Shown: positions 1 to 9,627 of the stretch, in pieces | Numbering within the stretch: position 1 is the stretch's first letter | Layout of the letters: every line of letters starts with the position of its first letter | NCBI GenBank assembly: GCA_902613175.1 | Contig: CACMGJ010000010.1 | Location: forward strand, 1 to 64,000 | Direction of reading: 5' to 3' | DNA length: 64,000 nt | Source of the DNA: Halieaceae bacterium | GTDB lineage: Bacteria > Pseudomonadota > Gammaproteobacteria > Pseudomonadales > Halieaceae | Translations under genes and position numbers: made by a program | The notes under the pieces: model-generated | The model's input: the letters and a program-made list of their open reading frames with translations, nothing else | The model's database searches: none | What the model was told of the DNA's origin: nothing

Positions 1-701
1 ACATCATTAAAGGCCTGATCACACCGAGTATCCCCGGAAATGGCGCGTTGGTTGTAGTCGGTCTCATCGGGACGACGGTCGTACCCTACAACCTGTTCTT
101 GCACGCCTCGACGCTGAAACGTCATGTCGCACAGGGCGTGACGTTAACCGAGGCACGACGTGACATCACTGTCTCGGTCATTGGTGGAGGCCTTATCACT
201 TTATGCATTGTAATAACGGCAGCTGCCGCACTTCATGGTGCGGGGACGTCTGTGACATCGCTAAACGACCTAGCACCCACGCTGGCACCATTACTGGGTG
301 ACTCATCCAGCATCTTTCTCGCCACTGGTTTCTTGGCGGCGGGATTGTCGTCCGCTATCACCGCACCGCTTGCTGCAGGCTATGCTGTCACTGAGATCGT
401 CACGTTACACCCCGAATTGAAAGATCGGGGTTTTCGCTGGACCTGGCAGTCCGTGATTGTCATCGGTGTTCTATTCGCCAGTCTGAACGTAAAACCGCTG
501 CAATTGATTCTGCTGGCGCAAATAGCGAATGGTGTGCTGCTGCCAATTATCGCAATCTTCATACTTTGGGTTTCGAACGACAAAACGTTGCTTGGCGAGC
601 GCTCAAATAACGCGGCGCAGAATCTTCTGGGATGCCTGGTGGTGGGTATCACACTCGCGCTCGGCTTACGCAGTATCTTGCTGGCAGCAGGATGGCTCTG
701 A
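1..701 (+). CDS. Nramp-family (YcsG-like) transporter, 5' truncated by window edge
   Basis: Frame open from base 3; hydrophobic protein with VGTTVVPYNLFLHAS-type Nramp motif; ends TGA 699-701 directly before pxpA. Confidence 0.8.
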   Translation, partial: IIKGLITPSIPGNGALVVVGLIGTTVVPYNLFLHASTLKRHVAQGVTLTEARRDITVSVIGGGLITLCIVITAAAALHGAGTSVTSLNDLAPTLAPLLGDSSSIFLATGFLAAGLSSAITAPLAAGYAVTEIVTLHPELKDRGFRWTWQSVIVIGVLFASLNVKPLQLILLAQIANGVLLPIIAIFILWVSNDKTLLGERSNNAAQNLLGCLVVGITLALGLRSILLAAGWL

Positions 702-702
702 G

Positions 703-1461
703 ATGTCGCGACACATCGATTTGAATTGCGACATGGGTGAAGGTGCAACCGAGGCCAGCGCCGCGCTCGATCGCGAATTGATGCGATTCATCAGCAGTTG
801 TTCGATCGCCTGTGGTGGGCATGCTGGATCTGAGAGCACCATGAGGCTCACGGTGAGGTCTGCGCTCGAGGCAGGTTTGCGAATAGGCGCGCACCCGTCC
901 TACCCTGATCGAGAAAACTTTGGCCGCCAGACAATGCCAATAACACCGGATGCCCTGTGCGCAGCGATATCCGAGCAGGTCTCTGTATTGCGGACCATTG
1001 CTGACGAGCAAGGAGGCAAGTTGAGCTTTATAAAGCCTCACGGAGCGCTTTATAACGATATGGTGCGCGACGCTGACCTTGCGGCGCTGGTCATTTACAC
1101 CATTAAATACATTGATCCGCGGTTGCAGATCATGGGTTTGGCTGGGAGTCATTGCCGCGCAATCTGCGAGGGTCTGGGGATGCAGTTCATTGGCGAGGCG
1201 TTTGCGGATCGCCGCTACGCCGATGACGGCCAGCTAAGTCCCCGATCACAAAATGGCGCTGTGATTACCGAGTCCGAGACAGTGGTAGAGCAAATCATGT
1301 CGATTGTTGAGCATGCGCGAGTCGGATCTATCAACGGTAAGTGGCTACCACTGCGAGCTCAAAGCATTTGCGTCCACAGCGACACACCGGGTGCTTTAGA
1401 ACACCTAACGCTCATCAGTAACCACCTGATCGCCCGCGGTCTAACCATCGGCGTAACATGA
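703..1461 (+). CDS. pxpA: 5-oxoprolinase subunit PxpA (LamB/YcsF family)
   Basis: MSRHIDLNCDMGEG...ACGGHAGS...GAHPSYPDRENFGR; ATG at 703, the listed ORF starts upstream in frame. Confidence 0.92.
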   Translation: MSRHIDLNCDMGEGATEASAALDRELMRFISSCSIACGGHAGSESTMRLTVRSALEAGLRIGAHPSYPDRENFGRQTMPITPDALCAAISEQVSVLRTIADEQGGKLSFIKPHGALYNDMVRDADLAALVIYTIKYIDPRLQIMGLAGSHCRAICEGLGMQFIGEAFADRRYADDGQLSPRSQNGAVITESETVVEQIMSIVEHARVGSINGKWLPLRAQSICVHSDTPGALEHLTLISNHLIARGLTIGVT

Positions 1462-2192
1462 CCCTATCTCTCGCATTCAAGATGGTGATTCGACCCTTCG
1501 GTGATTCAGCCCTGCTCATCGATATCGATGCCGGGAGTACCGATGCGTCAAGCGACATCGTAATGGCCCTGAATGCTCAACTGTCACAGCAGCGTACCCG
1601 CGGTATTACCCAAACGACGCCAAGCTACAACAGCCTACTCGTCTGTTTTGAGCCCGAGCAAGTGCAGCACTCCGACCTGCAAGCCAAGATCCATGCCATC
1701 GCAGATACCATCAACATCGAAGATATATCGAAGGGAAATCAGTGGTCTTTACCGGCATGCTTCGACGGGTCCTACGCGCTCGACTGCGTCGCACTCGAGA
1801 CGGAGCTATCGCAAGACTGGCAGTCCATCGTTGATTGCTTTTGCGCTGCGGAATATCGCGTCCATGCGGTTGGTTTTCTTCCCGGCTTCACTTATTTGGG
1901 GAATCTCCCGGACGCACTGCACTGCTACCGTCTGCGGGATCCGCGAGCAACTGTGCCTGCGTCATCGATTGCCATTGCCGGCACTCAAGCCGGCATTTAT
2001 CCCTTCGACTCGCCGGGCGGATGGCGGATCATAGGTCGACTTCCCTTCACTGTCTTCCAAGCTCAGGCTGACCAGCCAGCGCTATTTCAGGTCAACGATC
2101 GAATCCGCTTTGAAGCCGTCACTCCCGAGGTATTCAAAGAGTTGGAACAGCGACCCATCGCGTCACTGATCAAGCAGGCGACCCGCCGGTGA
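1458..2192 (+). CDS. pxpB: 5-oxoprolinase subunit PxpB (KipI-like); a start at the internal ATG near 1485 is possible
   Basis: FGDSALLIDI, GFLPGFTYLG, RLRDPRATVPASSIAIAGTQAGIYPFDSPGGW. Confidence 0.9.
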   Translation: MTLSLAFKMVIRPFGDSALLIDIDAGSTDASSDIVMALNAQLSQQRTRGITQTTPSYNSLLVCFEPEQVQHSDLQAKIHAIADTINIEDISKGNQWSLPACFDGSYALDCVALETELSQDWQSIVDCFCAAEYRVHAVGFLPGFTYLGNLPDALHCYRLRDPRATVPASSIAIAGTQAGIYPFDSPGGWRIIGRLPFTVFQAQADQPALFQVNDRIRFEAVTPEVFKELEQRPIASLIKQATRR

Positions 2193-3055
2193 AGCTTCAG
2201 TTCGTCACGAGTGGCTTAAGAACGACTACACAAGATTTGGGAAGGCCCGGCCATACGCATATTGGCGTACCCATGGGAGGTGCGCTCGATAGAAGTGCAA
2301 TGCGGTTCGCGAATCAGTTAGTGGGGAATGCCCTCGCCGCGCCGGTTTTGGAGGTCACGCTCTCCGGACCGCATTTACGCTGCCTTGAAGCCGGACGAGT
2401 TGCGCTTATCGGAAGCGGTTTTGATCTGCTGCTTAATGGTGAACCGCAGCCTGCGCTGCTTCCAACCTCGGTCAACCCGGGAGACGCGCTCATAATCAAG
2501 TCATCGGGAAACGGATGTCGCGCCTACCTATCAGTCTCAGGCGAGTGGCACGCTAAGCGTTGGTTGGGAAGCGCGAGCGCCCTCAGGATCGGAAGTCATG
2601 AGCTCGTGCCAGGCGCAGTCTGGACGAGAGGCGATATTCTAGAGACACGAGATAGGTCAGTAGAACCGTGGCCATCCGCGCTGCTTCCCCCCCAACCACC
2701 CAGCAATATCATCAAGGTGTCACCAGGCCCTGAGTACGAGTGGCTGGACGATCATGGCCAATCGCAGCTCCTGTCCAAGCGCATCCTGGTGATCGATCCG
2801 TCGAACCGAGTTGGTTTGCGCACCGACACCCAAATCCAACTGCGCGAGGACAAGCGCGACACTGAAATGGTGTCCTCGGGTGTTCAGCCCGGTACGGTGC
2901 AACTGACCCACGCAGGGCAAGCAATCATCCTGATGAGAGACGGGCAAACGATCGGCGGCTACCCACGCGTACTGCAGTGCGTTAGCCAGTCGCTAGACCA
3001 GCTCGCACAGATAAAGGCCGGTGATGAACTGATGCTCAGTTTGACCGATAGTTAA
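2189..3055 (+). CDS. pxpC: 5-oxoprolinase subunit PxpC (KipA-like)
   Basis: GLRTTTQDLGRPGHTHIGVPMGGALDRSAMRFAN; overlaps end of pxpB; GTG start. Confidence 0.9.
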   Translation: MKLQFVTSGLRTTTQDLGRPGHTHIGVPMGGALDRSAMRFANQLVGNALAAPVLEVTLSGPHLRCLEAGRVALIGSGFDLLLNGEPQPALLPTSVNPGDALIIKSSGNGCRAYLSVSGEWHAKRWLGSASALRIGSHELVPGAVWTRGDILETRDRSVEPWPSALLPPQPPSNIIKVSPGPEYEWLDDHGQSQLLSKRILVIDPSNRVGLRTDTQIQLREDKRDTEMVSSGVQPGTVQLTHAGQAIILMRDGQTIGGYPRVLQCVSQSLDQLAQIKAGDELMLSLTDS

Positions 3056-3059
3056 GAAC

Positions 3060-5237
3060 CTACAGATCACCGGGAACAATATTGATGGGCGACGACCAGG
3101 CACGCTCTTGCAGTGTCTTTGCCAAATCCGGTCGCGGCTCTACCCCCGCCCAAATAGCGTCCCACGTCGACCACCGACAGGTTGGATTCTCGATAACACG
3201 TGCGTAATAAAAAGCACGAGTCTCGGAATCGAAGTCTGGATCGCTCCATAGCGCTGAGAGTTGGGCATCACCCGTCTCCCGATTGATGGCACAACTTGAG
3301 ATATCCACACGCGCACCGTTATCTGGACATCGGTTGGTTTCAGGGTCAACCGACGCACCTTTGGCACAGGCAACATCGATGACATCCTCGTGGGTCTGCC
3401 CTGCTTCATCTACCCAGCCTTTGATCACTTGCAATCGCTGCAGTGGTGCGCTGGATGGATCGGCCGACGCCATGATCAAGAATTTGGGTGCACCCTCTCC
3501 CTCCTCCACCATTTGAAGATCAGCACCCATGGTCACACCGGCCTCGTAAGCCCGGTCAATCCCGTCTGGCGAAGACATCATGGATTCCTCGAGATCGGCC
3601 CCGGCAAAAAAACGGATTTGAATGCGAGGACCCGATGTCGCAAAGACTTCTTTTCGTCTGAAAGCGGCGTACAGTGAGTCACGGGTGTTCTCTTCTGCCC
3701 AAGCTGCCGCCAGTCCCGATGCACCAAACGTAGGCGTCGCACCGATGATATAGACCTGACCGTTGATCTTCGAGTAGCCAGCGCCACCGCGAGGCGATGG
3801 ATTAGTCACTGCGAGCACACGACTTCCCCAATAAAAGGTTTGCGCATCCAGACCCGTGTAGGGTACCGAACCACGCTGGACAGCTTCGCTCGACAGTAAG
3901 CCCAATTTAGAGACGTAGTTGTCTTCTTCAATCGCCGCTGCACCTGAGTGAGTGTCGCTCGAGCCAATGAAACCAAACTTGTAGGGGTTTTGGCCGCCCG
4001 CGTCTTCGATCGCTAGCCCGTTGAGTAAGGCTTCCCGAGCGTAAGAGCCATTAACCGCACTCAAGGCGTTAGTTGCGACTCGGTACGGCATGATCTCAAA
4101 GCCGGCAAATTCATCTCGTGTAGACAGCAGCGGGTGCGTCTCCGAAGTGCCTTTGACCTGGGTGATTTCGACAACGGGTTCGTTGCGCATGCGCTGTTCG
4201 GCGTAGGCATCATCCAGCGGATCGCCCGCCCAATCTTCCAACTTGAACATCTGGCCATTCGAGCCGTTCGAGTTGTGCGGGATGGACAAGCTCTCCACAC
4301 CCATTGCCCGCAAATCATCCATCCAGTCCCACAAATCCTCAGGATTTACCGAATGAAAACGCGAGAATGGCTCTCGCGGTAAGCGGTCACTGCCCTTGAA
4401 GATCACGTTACGGTGCAGATTGCCCATGTCTTGGGTCGAAGCCGTGTATTCGTAAGCAACGAAGGTCGTAAAGTTACCTGGATCGTTGTGCTCATCGGCG
4501 GCGACAATAATGTCCGCCCAGGCGGATCGAATAACCCCGAGCACTTCATCCTTATCAATGTCGCCCGATCGCAAACTCCCCACCGCACTGGGCAGGAAAT
4601 TGGTAAAGGTTCTGAGTCGCTTAATTATGCTGAAAAAATCGGTGTCGTAGTTATGCGGATCATTTAGCCCGTGATACGGCGCGGCAAAATCATTTTTAGA
4701 AAACTCGGTGACGGTCTCGGCCGATGCTTTCGCCAATCCGAGAAACATTGCATGGTCAGTCACCGCATAAAAATCGAGTGGCCGTGACAGCTGCATTTCG
4801 AAACCGCCAGGGTTGGTGATGGCCTCCCCCTTGGCAAAGCGATACGCATCATAGGGCGTGGCCTGTGTCCCCATGGCATAACCATCGAAGGAATACTCGG
4901 TGTGGACGTGTAAGTCACCGTAAAACGCCGTTCGTCCTTGAGGTACCGGGGTATCGCCTTCGGCAGTGGCGGTTTCGTCGAGACCACCTGGCTCTAGCAA
5001 AACGGTGTCCGCATCAAACACGCTGGCCATCCAATTCCCTGCGGGATCCTGATCGATCAATAGCTGATCGATCTCAGCTGTGCTGGCGATAACATCGGGG
5101 TTGTTATGGACATCCGCCATCGCACTGAAAGCCTCGCTCGACTGCTCTACGGGCTCACCCGAACAGGCGGCTAATCCACCGACTGCGATCAGCAGCGCGA
5201 GCTTCTTTGAAGAAATACCATCACGACGATTCCACAT
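3060..5237 (-). CDS. DUF3604-domain putative lipoprotein
   Basis: FYGDLHVHTEYSFDGY, FYAVTDHAMFLG, FIGSSDTHSG, EVFATSGPRI; lipobox-like LAACS near N-terminus. Confidence 0.82.
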   Translation of the reverse strand: MWNRRDGISSKKLALLIAVGGLAACSGEPVEQSSEAFSAMADVHNNPDVIASTAEIDQLLIDQDPAGNWMASVFDADTVLLEPGGLDETATAEGDTPVPQGRTAFYGDLHVHTEYSFDGYAMGTQATPYDAYRFAKGEAITNPGGFEMQLSRPLDFYAVTDHAMFLGLAKASAETVTEFSKNDFAAPYHGLNDPHNYDTDFFSIIKRLRTFTNFLPSAVGSLRSGDIDKDEVLGVIRSAWADIIVAADEHNDPGNFTTFVAYEYTASTQDMGNLHRNVIFKGSDRLPREPFSRFHSVNPEDLWDWMDDLRAMGVESLSIPHNSNGSNGQMFKLEDWAGDPLDDAYAEQRMRNEPVVEITQVKGTSETHPLLSTRDEFAGFEIMPYRVATNALSAVNGSYAREALLNGLAIEDAGGQNPYKFGFIGSSDTHSGAAAIEEDNYVSKLGLLSSEAVQRGSVPYTGLDAQTFYWGSRVLAVTNPSPRGGAGYSKINGQVYIIGATPTFGASGLAAAWAEENTRDSLYAAFRRKEVFATSGPRIQIRFFAGADLEESMMSSPDGIDRAYEAGVTMGADLQMVEEGEGAPKFLIMASADPSSAPLQRLQVIKGWVDEAGQTHEDVIDVACAKGASVDPETNRCPDNGARVDISSCAINRETGDAQLSALWSDPDFDSETRAFYYARVIENPTCRWSTWDAIWAGVEPRPDLAKTLQERAWSSPINIVPGDL

Positions 5238-5400
5238 GTTTTGTGACCTCTAGGGCGACGAACGCAATTGTTATTGTTGGAGCACTAGCATAAATCAAAT
5301 CGGGTGCTAGAAAACCTTTGCCCCCACTTACCGCAGTCTGAGTTACGTCGGCAAGCCGCGCTCGACCTGGGGGTGCTGCGATAACAGCAGCGCCGATAGG

Positions 5401-5964
5401 TTATGGATTGATCGAAACCTCTGTCCAACCCGAAGCCGTCAAATGAGAGAGCGTGCGTCGCTGTATTTTGGCAAGCACAAGATGATCAACCCGCTGCGGG
5501 CTGCACTCGATGACAGTGAACGTTTCCGGGGGATGCATCGTGATCTCTAGCGACTGACCCTCGCCTGACGTAAGCCCCGGCTCTGGCCAAAAAAACTGTG
5601 CTTTTGCCGCGTCCGACAATCCCTTCCAGAGGGTGTCACGGTGTAAGTCCGCGTCTGTCCCGTGGCTATGTGTCACAGCGCTACATTGCAGTCGAAACTG
5701 CTCTCGAGTGTGAGTGAAATACCAACTCACCTCCACATCAGGACACTGCGCTAGCTCTTCCACTTTTTCGCTTCGCGCATCCGTGATGATAAAAAACGAG
5801 GCTTCGGAGAGTGAGAATCCGCGAAAAACGACCATCCTCACCCTAGGCTTGCCGTCCAGCCCGAGCGTCGCAAATTGCACGTAGCGATTATGGGCATCAC
5901 GACGATTTCCATTTATTGCGCGCTTGAGTTGTTGTAGCCATACCGGCGTCTCAACTGGAGTCAT
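5401..5964 (-). CDS. Pyridoxamine 5'-phosphate oxidase-like FMN-binding protein
   Basis: RYVQFATLGLDGKPRVRMVVFRGF...TDARSEKVEEL...VSWYFTHTREQFRL. Confidence 0.75.
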   Translation of the reverse strand: MTPVETPVWLQQLKRAINGNRRDAHNRYVQFATLGLDGKPRVRMVVFRGFSLSEASFFIITDARSEKVEELAQCPDVEVSWYFTHTREQFRLQCSAVTHSHGTDADLHRDTLWKGLSDAAKAQFFWPEPGLTSGEGQSLEITMHPPETFTVIECSPQRVDHLVLAKIQRRTLSHLTASGWTEVSINP

Positions 5965-6006
5965 TACATGGCTATCCTATTAAAGCGGGCGCCGTTAAGC
6001 ATAGCC

Positions 6007-7395
6007 TTAACCAAAGTGCATGAAGCCTAGATCTGCGGCATTAAAATTAGCCAGTGTTGGAAAGGTCTCGGCAATTTGAGACGGTGTCAGTCCGTACCAG
6101 CCTGCAAGGGTAGCCGCATATTGATCGACCGAGGTTGTCGGAATGATTCGGCCTTCACCAATGTCATCGTTACTCCCGATAGCGAGCTCTGGCATCGTGC
6201 CAAAAATTTTACCGCCATCGACACCATCACCCATGACCATTTGGTGGCTACCCCAACCATGGTCCGTACCATCGCCATTGCTGGTCAGAGTTCGACCAAA
6301 ATCACTGGCAGTAAAGGTAGTGACCTTATCAGACACACCCAGCTCGACCGTTTCGTTGTAAAACGAGGTCAGCGCGTGATTGAGCTCGTTCATGAGCGTC
6401 GGATGTCGATTGATTTGATCACCGTGCGTGTCGTAGTCGCCGATGCCCACAAAAAAGATTTGGCGCTTCATTCCAAGCTGTTGTCGAGCGGCAATCAGAT
6501 GCGACACCATCCTTAACATTGAGGCGAGACGGCTCGATCCATCGAATGCTGTCTGCGGAGCGCTCACTGCATTCAGTGCCTGGCGCAGCTCAATACCCAA
6601 ATCGATAGAACGTCTTTGAGTGCGAGCGAATTCCGTCGCAAACAGATGAGACTGAGACTGTGCGAGCAAGGCATCGTAGGCGGCATTGCGTCTCACCGAC
6701 CACTCCTCCGCATTGCCCGGCTGCAGGGACCAATAGTCGTTTACCCCACCTGCACCAATAGCGTAAGGCGCCTGAACACCGCCCGTCTGGAACGTATTCG
6801 ATCCGCTCAAGGTGATGTTCATCGAGAGGTTCTGATTCGTATTGGTGTCGATCATAAGATCAGCAATGCGACTCGCCCAACCCTGACGATTCCGGTTCGA
6901 CTGAAGGCTCAGCACAAAATTTTGCTGATCGTTATGAGAGAAAAGCTGCGGCGGCAGCTCCACCCGTTGATTAACGTAATCCGACTGCAGTGTGGGCTCG
7001 ATCAACGTCCCCACATTACCAATGAGTGAGAGCTTGCCGTCGTCAAATAGGTTCTTCAGATCCGGCATCTGAGGGTGCAAACCGTAGTCGGCGGGTAAGC
7101 TATTAGTTGGATTTAAGGGCAGTAAATCTTCACGCGCTATCGCGAGACTGCGGCGCGTGTCAGCGTAGGTTGTGTGCTCGCCCAGCGACCTCGGGACCAA
7201 CATGTTGAATGCGTCATTGCCTCCGTAAAGGAAGACACAAACCAACGCTCGGTAATCATCAGCGCCACCGACTTGCGCATGTGCCAGATTAAATTGTGTT
7301 GTCAATGCGGAGAGACTCGAGCTACCGACGGCAGCAAGTGCTGAGCGCCGAATAAAGTTGCGCCGGTCGATCATCGAAGGTTTGCATGCTTTCAT
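6007..7395 (-). CDS. DUF1501 family protein with Tat-like signal peptide (listed ORF start 7440; more likely near 7395)
   Basis: RRNFIRRSALAAVGSS twin-arginine motif; LVCVFLYGGNDAFNMLVPR; ASDFGRTLTSNGDGTDHGWGSHQMVMG. Confidence 0.85.
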   Translation of the reverse strand: MKACKPSMIDRRNFIRRSALAAVGSSSLSALTTQFNLAHAQVGGADDYRALVCVFLYGGNDAFNMLVPRSLGEHTTYADTRRSLAIAREDLLPLNPTNSLPADYGLHPQMPDLKNLFDDGKLSLIGNVGTLIEPTLQSDYVNQRVELPPQLFSHNDQQNFVLSLQSNRNRQGWASRIADLMIDTNTNQNLSMNITLSGSNTFQTGGVQAPYAIGAGGVNDYWSLQPGNAEEWSVRRNAAYDALLAQSQSHLFATEFARTQRRSIDLGIELRQALNAVSAPQTAFDGSSRLASMLRMVSHLIAARQQLGMKRQIFFVGIGDYDTHGDQINRHPTLMNELNHALTSFYNETVELGVSDKVTTFTASDFGRTLTSNGDGTDHGWGSHQMVMGDGVDGGKIFGTMPELAIGSNDDIGEGRIIPTTSVDQYAATLAGWYGLTPSQIAETFPTLANFNAADLGFMHFG

Positions 7396-7406
7396 CTGAT
7401 TCACTC

Positions 7407-9251
7407 CTAGCGCTGCACGGCAAATTCGGGCGACATCCACATCAGATAAGTCGCTTCGGCCACTCGGTAGAGGCGCTGTTGTTCGTCATTGGGGTCAAAC
7501 GGTTCAATGTGATCGGCGATCACGCCGCGCATGTCATCGCTCATACCACCTGCCATCATGAGAACATTGAGGTGGTCGAGCAGTTCATCCGTATTTTTTG
7601 CGAGCTCAATTTCATCCTCGAACTTCGCATACAAGCAACCGACCCCTGCTTCGAAGTCGAGGTTCTCCTCACAGCCATCGCGCAAAAAATCATAGGAGTT
7701 AAACACAATGGATCCACCCCAATTTGAGGCCATGGTGATGTTTTTTTCATTCAGAATCTGGAATTCAGGACTCACGACATCAGCGCCGCCAAAGGCATTG
7801 GCTGGCTTGTAATCCGGTCGGTAGAAATTAAAGACCGAGGGGGAACCGTAGGGTCTCTGACCGTAATCGTAGCCGGGCCCGAAAAATCGTATCGTTTCTC
7901 GCTCAACTGACCCGTCCTCAGTCAGCGGTTGAAAGGCCTCGACATGGAAAGCGCGCATCAAAGCGGAAAATTTGAGAATGGGCTCTTTGAGTTTACCGAA
8001 GGTCTCGCGTGTCTCTGGGCTAAGTTGCCTTGCCTCATCATCGAGCAAGATCGCTCGTGCAACGGCTTCCAGATCACCCTTCTCGCCACTGCCGTTGTCG
8101 TTGAACACCGCACTTACTCTGGCCACATACTCAGGTGACGGGTTACTGGTCACCAGACGCTGAATGAGTTGTTTACTCACAAAGGGCGCCACGTTCCGGT
8201 GCGCAAATACATTGTCTAACGCCGCATCAAGGTCCTGCTGAGCTGTCTGTCCCGCTGGCAAGACTTCACCGTTCAATAAGGTCTTTGTATGAGTATCGTG
8301 GTACGCCTCAAACGGCTTCATTGCCAGAGTCGTGCTCTCATTAAACCAGTCAGCCCAATACCAGTAAGGCGCGTTACTGTACATCCACCCTGTAAAGACG
8401 CTGGCAAAGGCTTTCGTGATCTCCTGATCGTAAGTTGGAATAGGGTTTCCACCCTCATCCAACCTGACAGTCCCATCATCATTCAGTTCGACCAAGCCAA
8501 TCGTGAACAGTTGCATCATTTCTCGGGCGTAGTTCTCGTCCGGGCGAATATTGCGTGACGCATCTGCCTTTTCGTTACGCACCATACTGAGGTACTCGCC
8601 CATCATGGGATTTAGGGTCACCGCCTCCAGTAAGTCTCGATAATTTCCAAACGCGTGGTCGGTCATGATGTCGTGATAATTCGCTATGCCCCTTGCATCA
8701 TTGAACAGCGCATCTGACAAATCAGAGATGACAAAAATCTGGCTCAAAGCGAAGGCAACCCGTTGGCGTAACTGGTCTTCGCCATGAACAAATCGCTCCC
8801 ACAATATATCGCTGGTGAGCATGCGTTTCTGCCAATCGAGCTCCAAGTTTCGCTTGTTGCTCGGTTCTAAGCCCGAAGCCCGCATATGCGCATCGAGACC
8901 TTCGAGGATTAGTGAAGGCGTCGCTGCCACCTGTTCATCAATCCAGGCATCAAAATCACCATTGGATTCGTACAGTGCCTTGATTTCCGACTCGGTCGGA
9001 CCAAAGGTCGCCTGAGTCAGAAAGCGCGTTACATTAAGCGCCCGCTCATTGCCCACCATCTCTCTGAGCTCTAGTGGCTCGGGCGGCGCAGGTGGGGGAT
9101 TTGTCGCGGCTCCGCCCCCTGAAGACCCAGAACTGTCTACTACTGGAGTTGATATAGGAAGCGAAGACCCACCTCCCCCACCACAGGCAACCATCAGCAC
9201 CAGTGACATAGCCACCACAAAACGACTGAATAACGCCACGATTTCCCCCAT
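7407..9251 (-). CDS. DUF1800 family putative lipoprotein
   Basis: LMVACGGGGGSS lipobox; ALNVTRFLTQATFGPTESEI; NYAREMMQLFTIGLVELNDDGT; paired with DUF1501 gene. Confidence 0.88.
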   Translation of the reverse strand: MGEIVALFSRFVVAMSLVLMVACGGGGGSSLPISTPVVDSSGSSGGGAATNPPPAPPEPLELREMVGNERALNVTRFLTQATFGPTESEIKALYESNGDFDAWIDEQVAATPSLILEGLDAHMRASGLEPSNKRNLELDWQKRMLTSDILWERFVHGEDQLRQRVAFALSQIFVISDLSDALFNDARGIANYHDIMTDHAFGNYRDLLEAVTLNPMMGEYLSMVRNEKADASRNIRPDENYAREMMQLFTIGLVELNDDGTVRLDEGGNPIPTYDQEITKAFASVFTGWMYSNAPYWYWADWFNESTTLAMKPFEAYHDTHTKTLLNGEVLPAGQTAQQDLDAALDNVFAHRNVAPFVSKQLIQRLVTSNPSPEYVARVSAVFNDNGSGEKGDLEAVARAILLDDEARQLSPETRETFGKLKEPILKFSALMRAFHVEAFQPLTEDGSVERETIRFFGPGYDYGQRPYGSPSVFNFYRPDYKPANAFGGADVVSPEFQILNEKNITMASNWGGSIVFNSYDFLRDGCEENLDFEAGVGCLYAKFEDEIELAKNTDELLDHLNVLMMAGGMSDDMRGVIADHIEPFDPNDEQQRLYRVAEATYLMWMSPEFAVQR

Positions 9252-9429
9252 CTAATGCGTCAACTCCGACAGGGTAGCGCGGTTGGCCCGCGATACAAGC
9301 GCGTTTGGCCGATTTTGCTAGCCGCGCGTCCACATTGCGTTGACATCACTTTGCATGTACCCATCGCCTCCCGTGACCGGGACAGTCACACTTATAAAAG
9401 ACTCTGGTCAAGACAATTGCGAGGCTGCC

Positions 9430-9627
9430 ATGGCACGGCGAACCTATGAGAATGATGGCTTGAACGTCGAAACCGCAGATGACGTCGATGAATTGGTCGC
9501 AGACAAACGCCAGGGCTGGCGCGCCAATGCAGCTAAAGCTCGACGGCGACAGCGTCGGTACAAAAAGCGATTAACCAATGAGATTCGCCACCAATCAGGT
9601 ATCACCAATGAGGGTGAGCAAAACTAG
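9430..9627 (+). CDS. Small basic hypothetical protein (65 aa; loosely resembles PA3496-type small proteins)
   Basis: In-frame ATG at 9430 inside the listed 9340 ORF: MARRTYENDGLNVETADDVDELVADKRQGWRANAAKARRRQRRYKKRL. Confidence 0.45.
   Translation: MARRTYENDGLNVETADDVDELVADKRQGWRANAAKARRRQRRYKKRLTNEIRHQSGITNEGEQN

Noticed and set aside
3283-4667. Plus-strand ORFs antisense to the DUF3604 gene, and similar overlaps elsewhere in the ORF track
   Set aside because: Fully contained in a well-supported CDS, with no recognisable motifs; typical shadow ORFs of GC-rich coding sequence.
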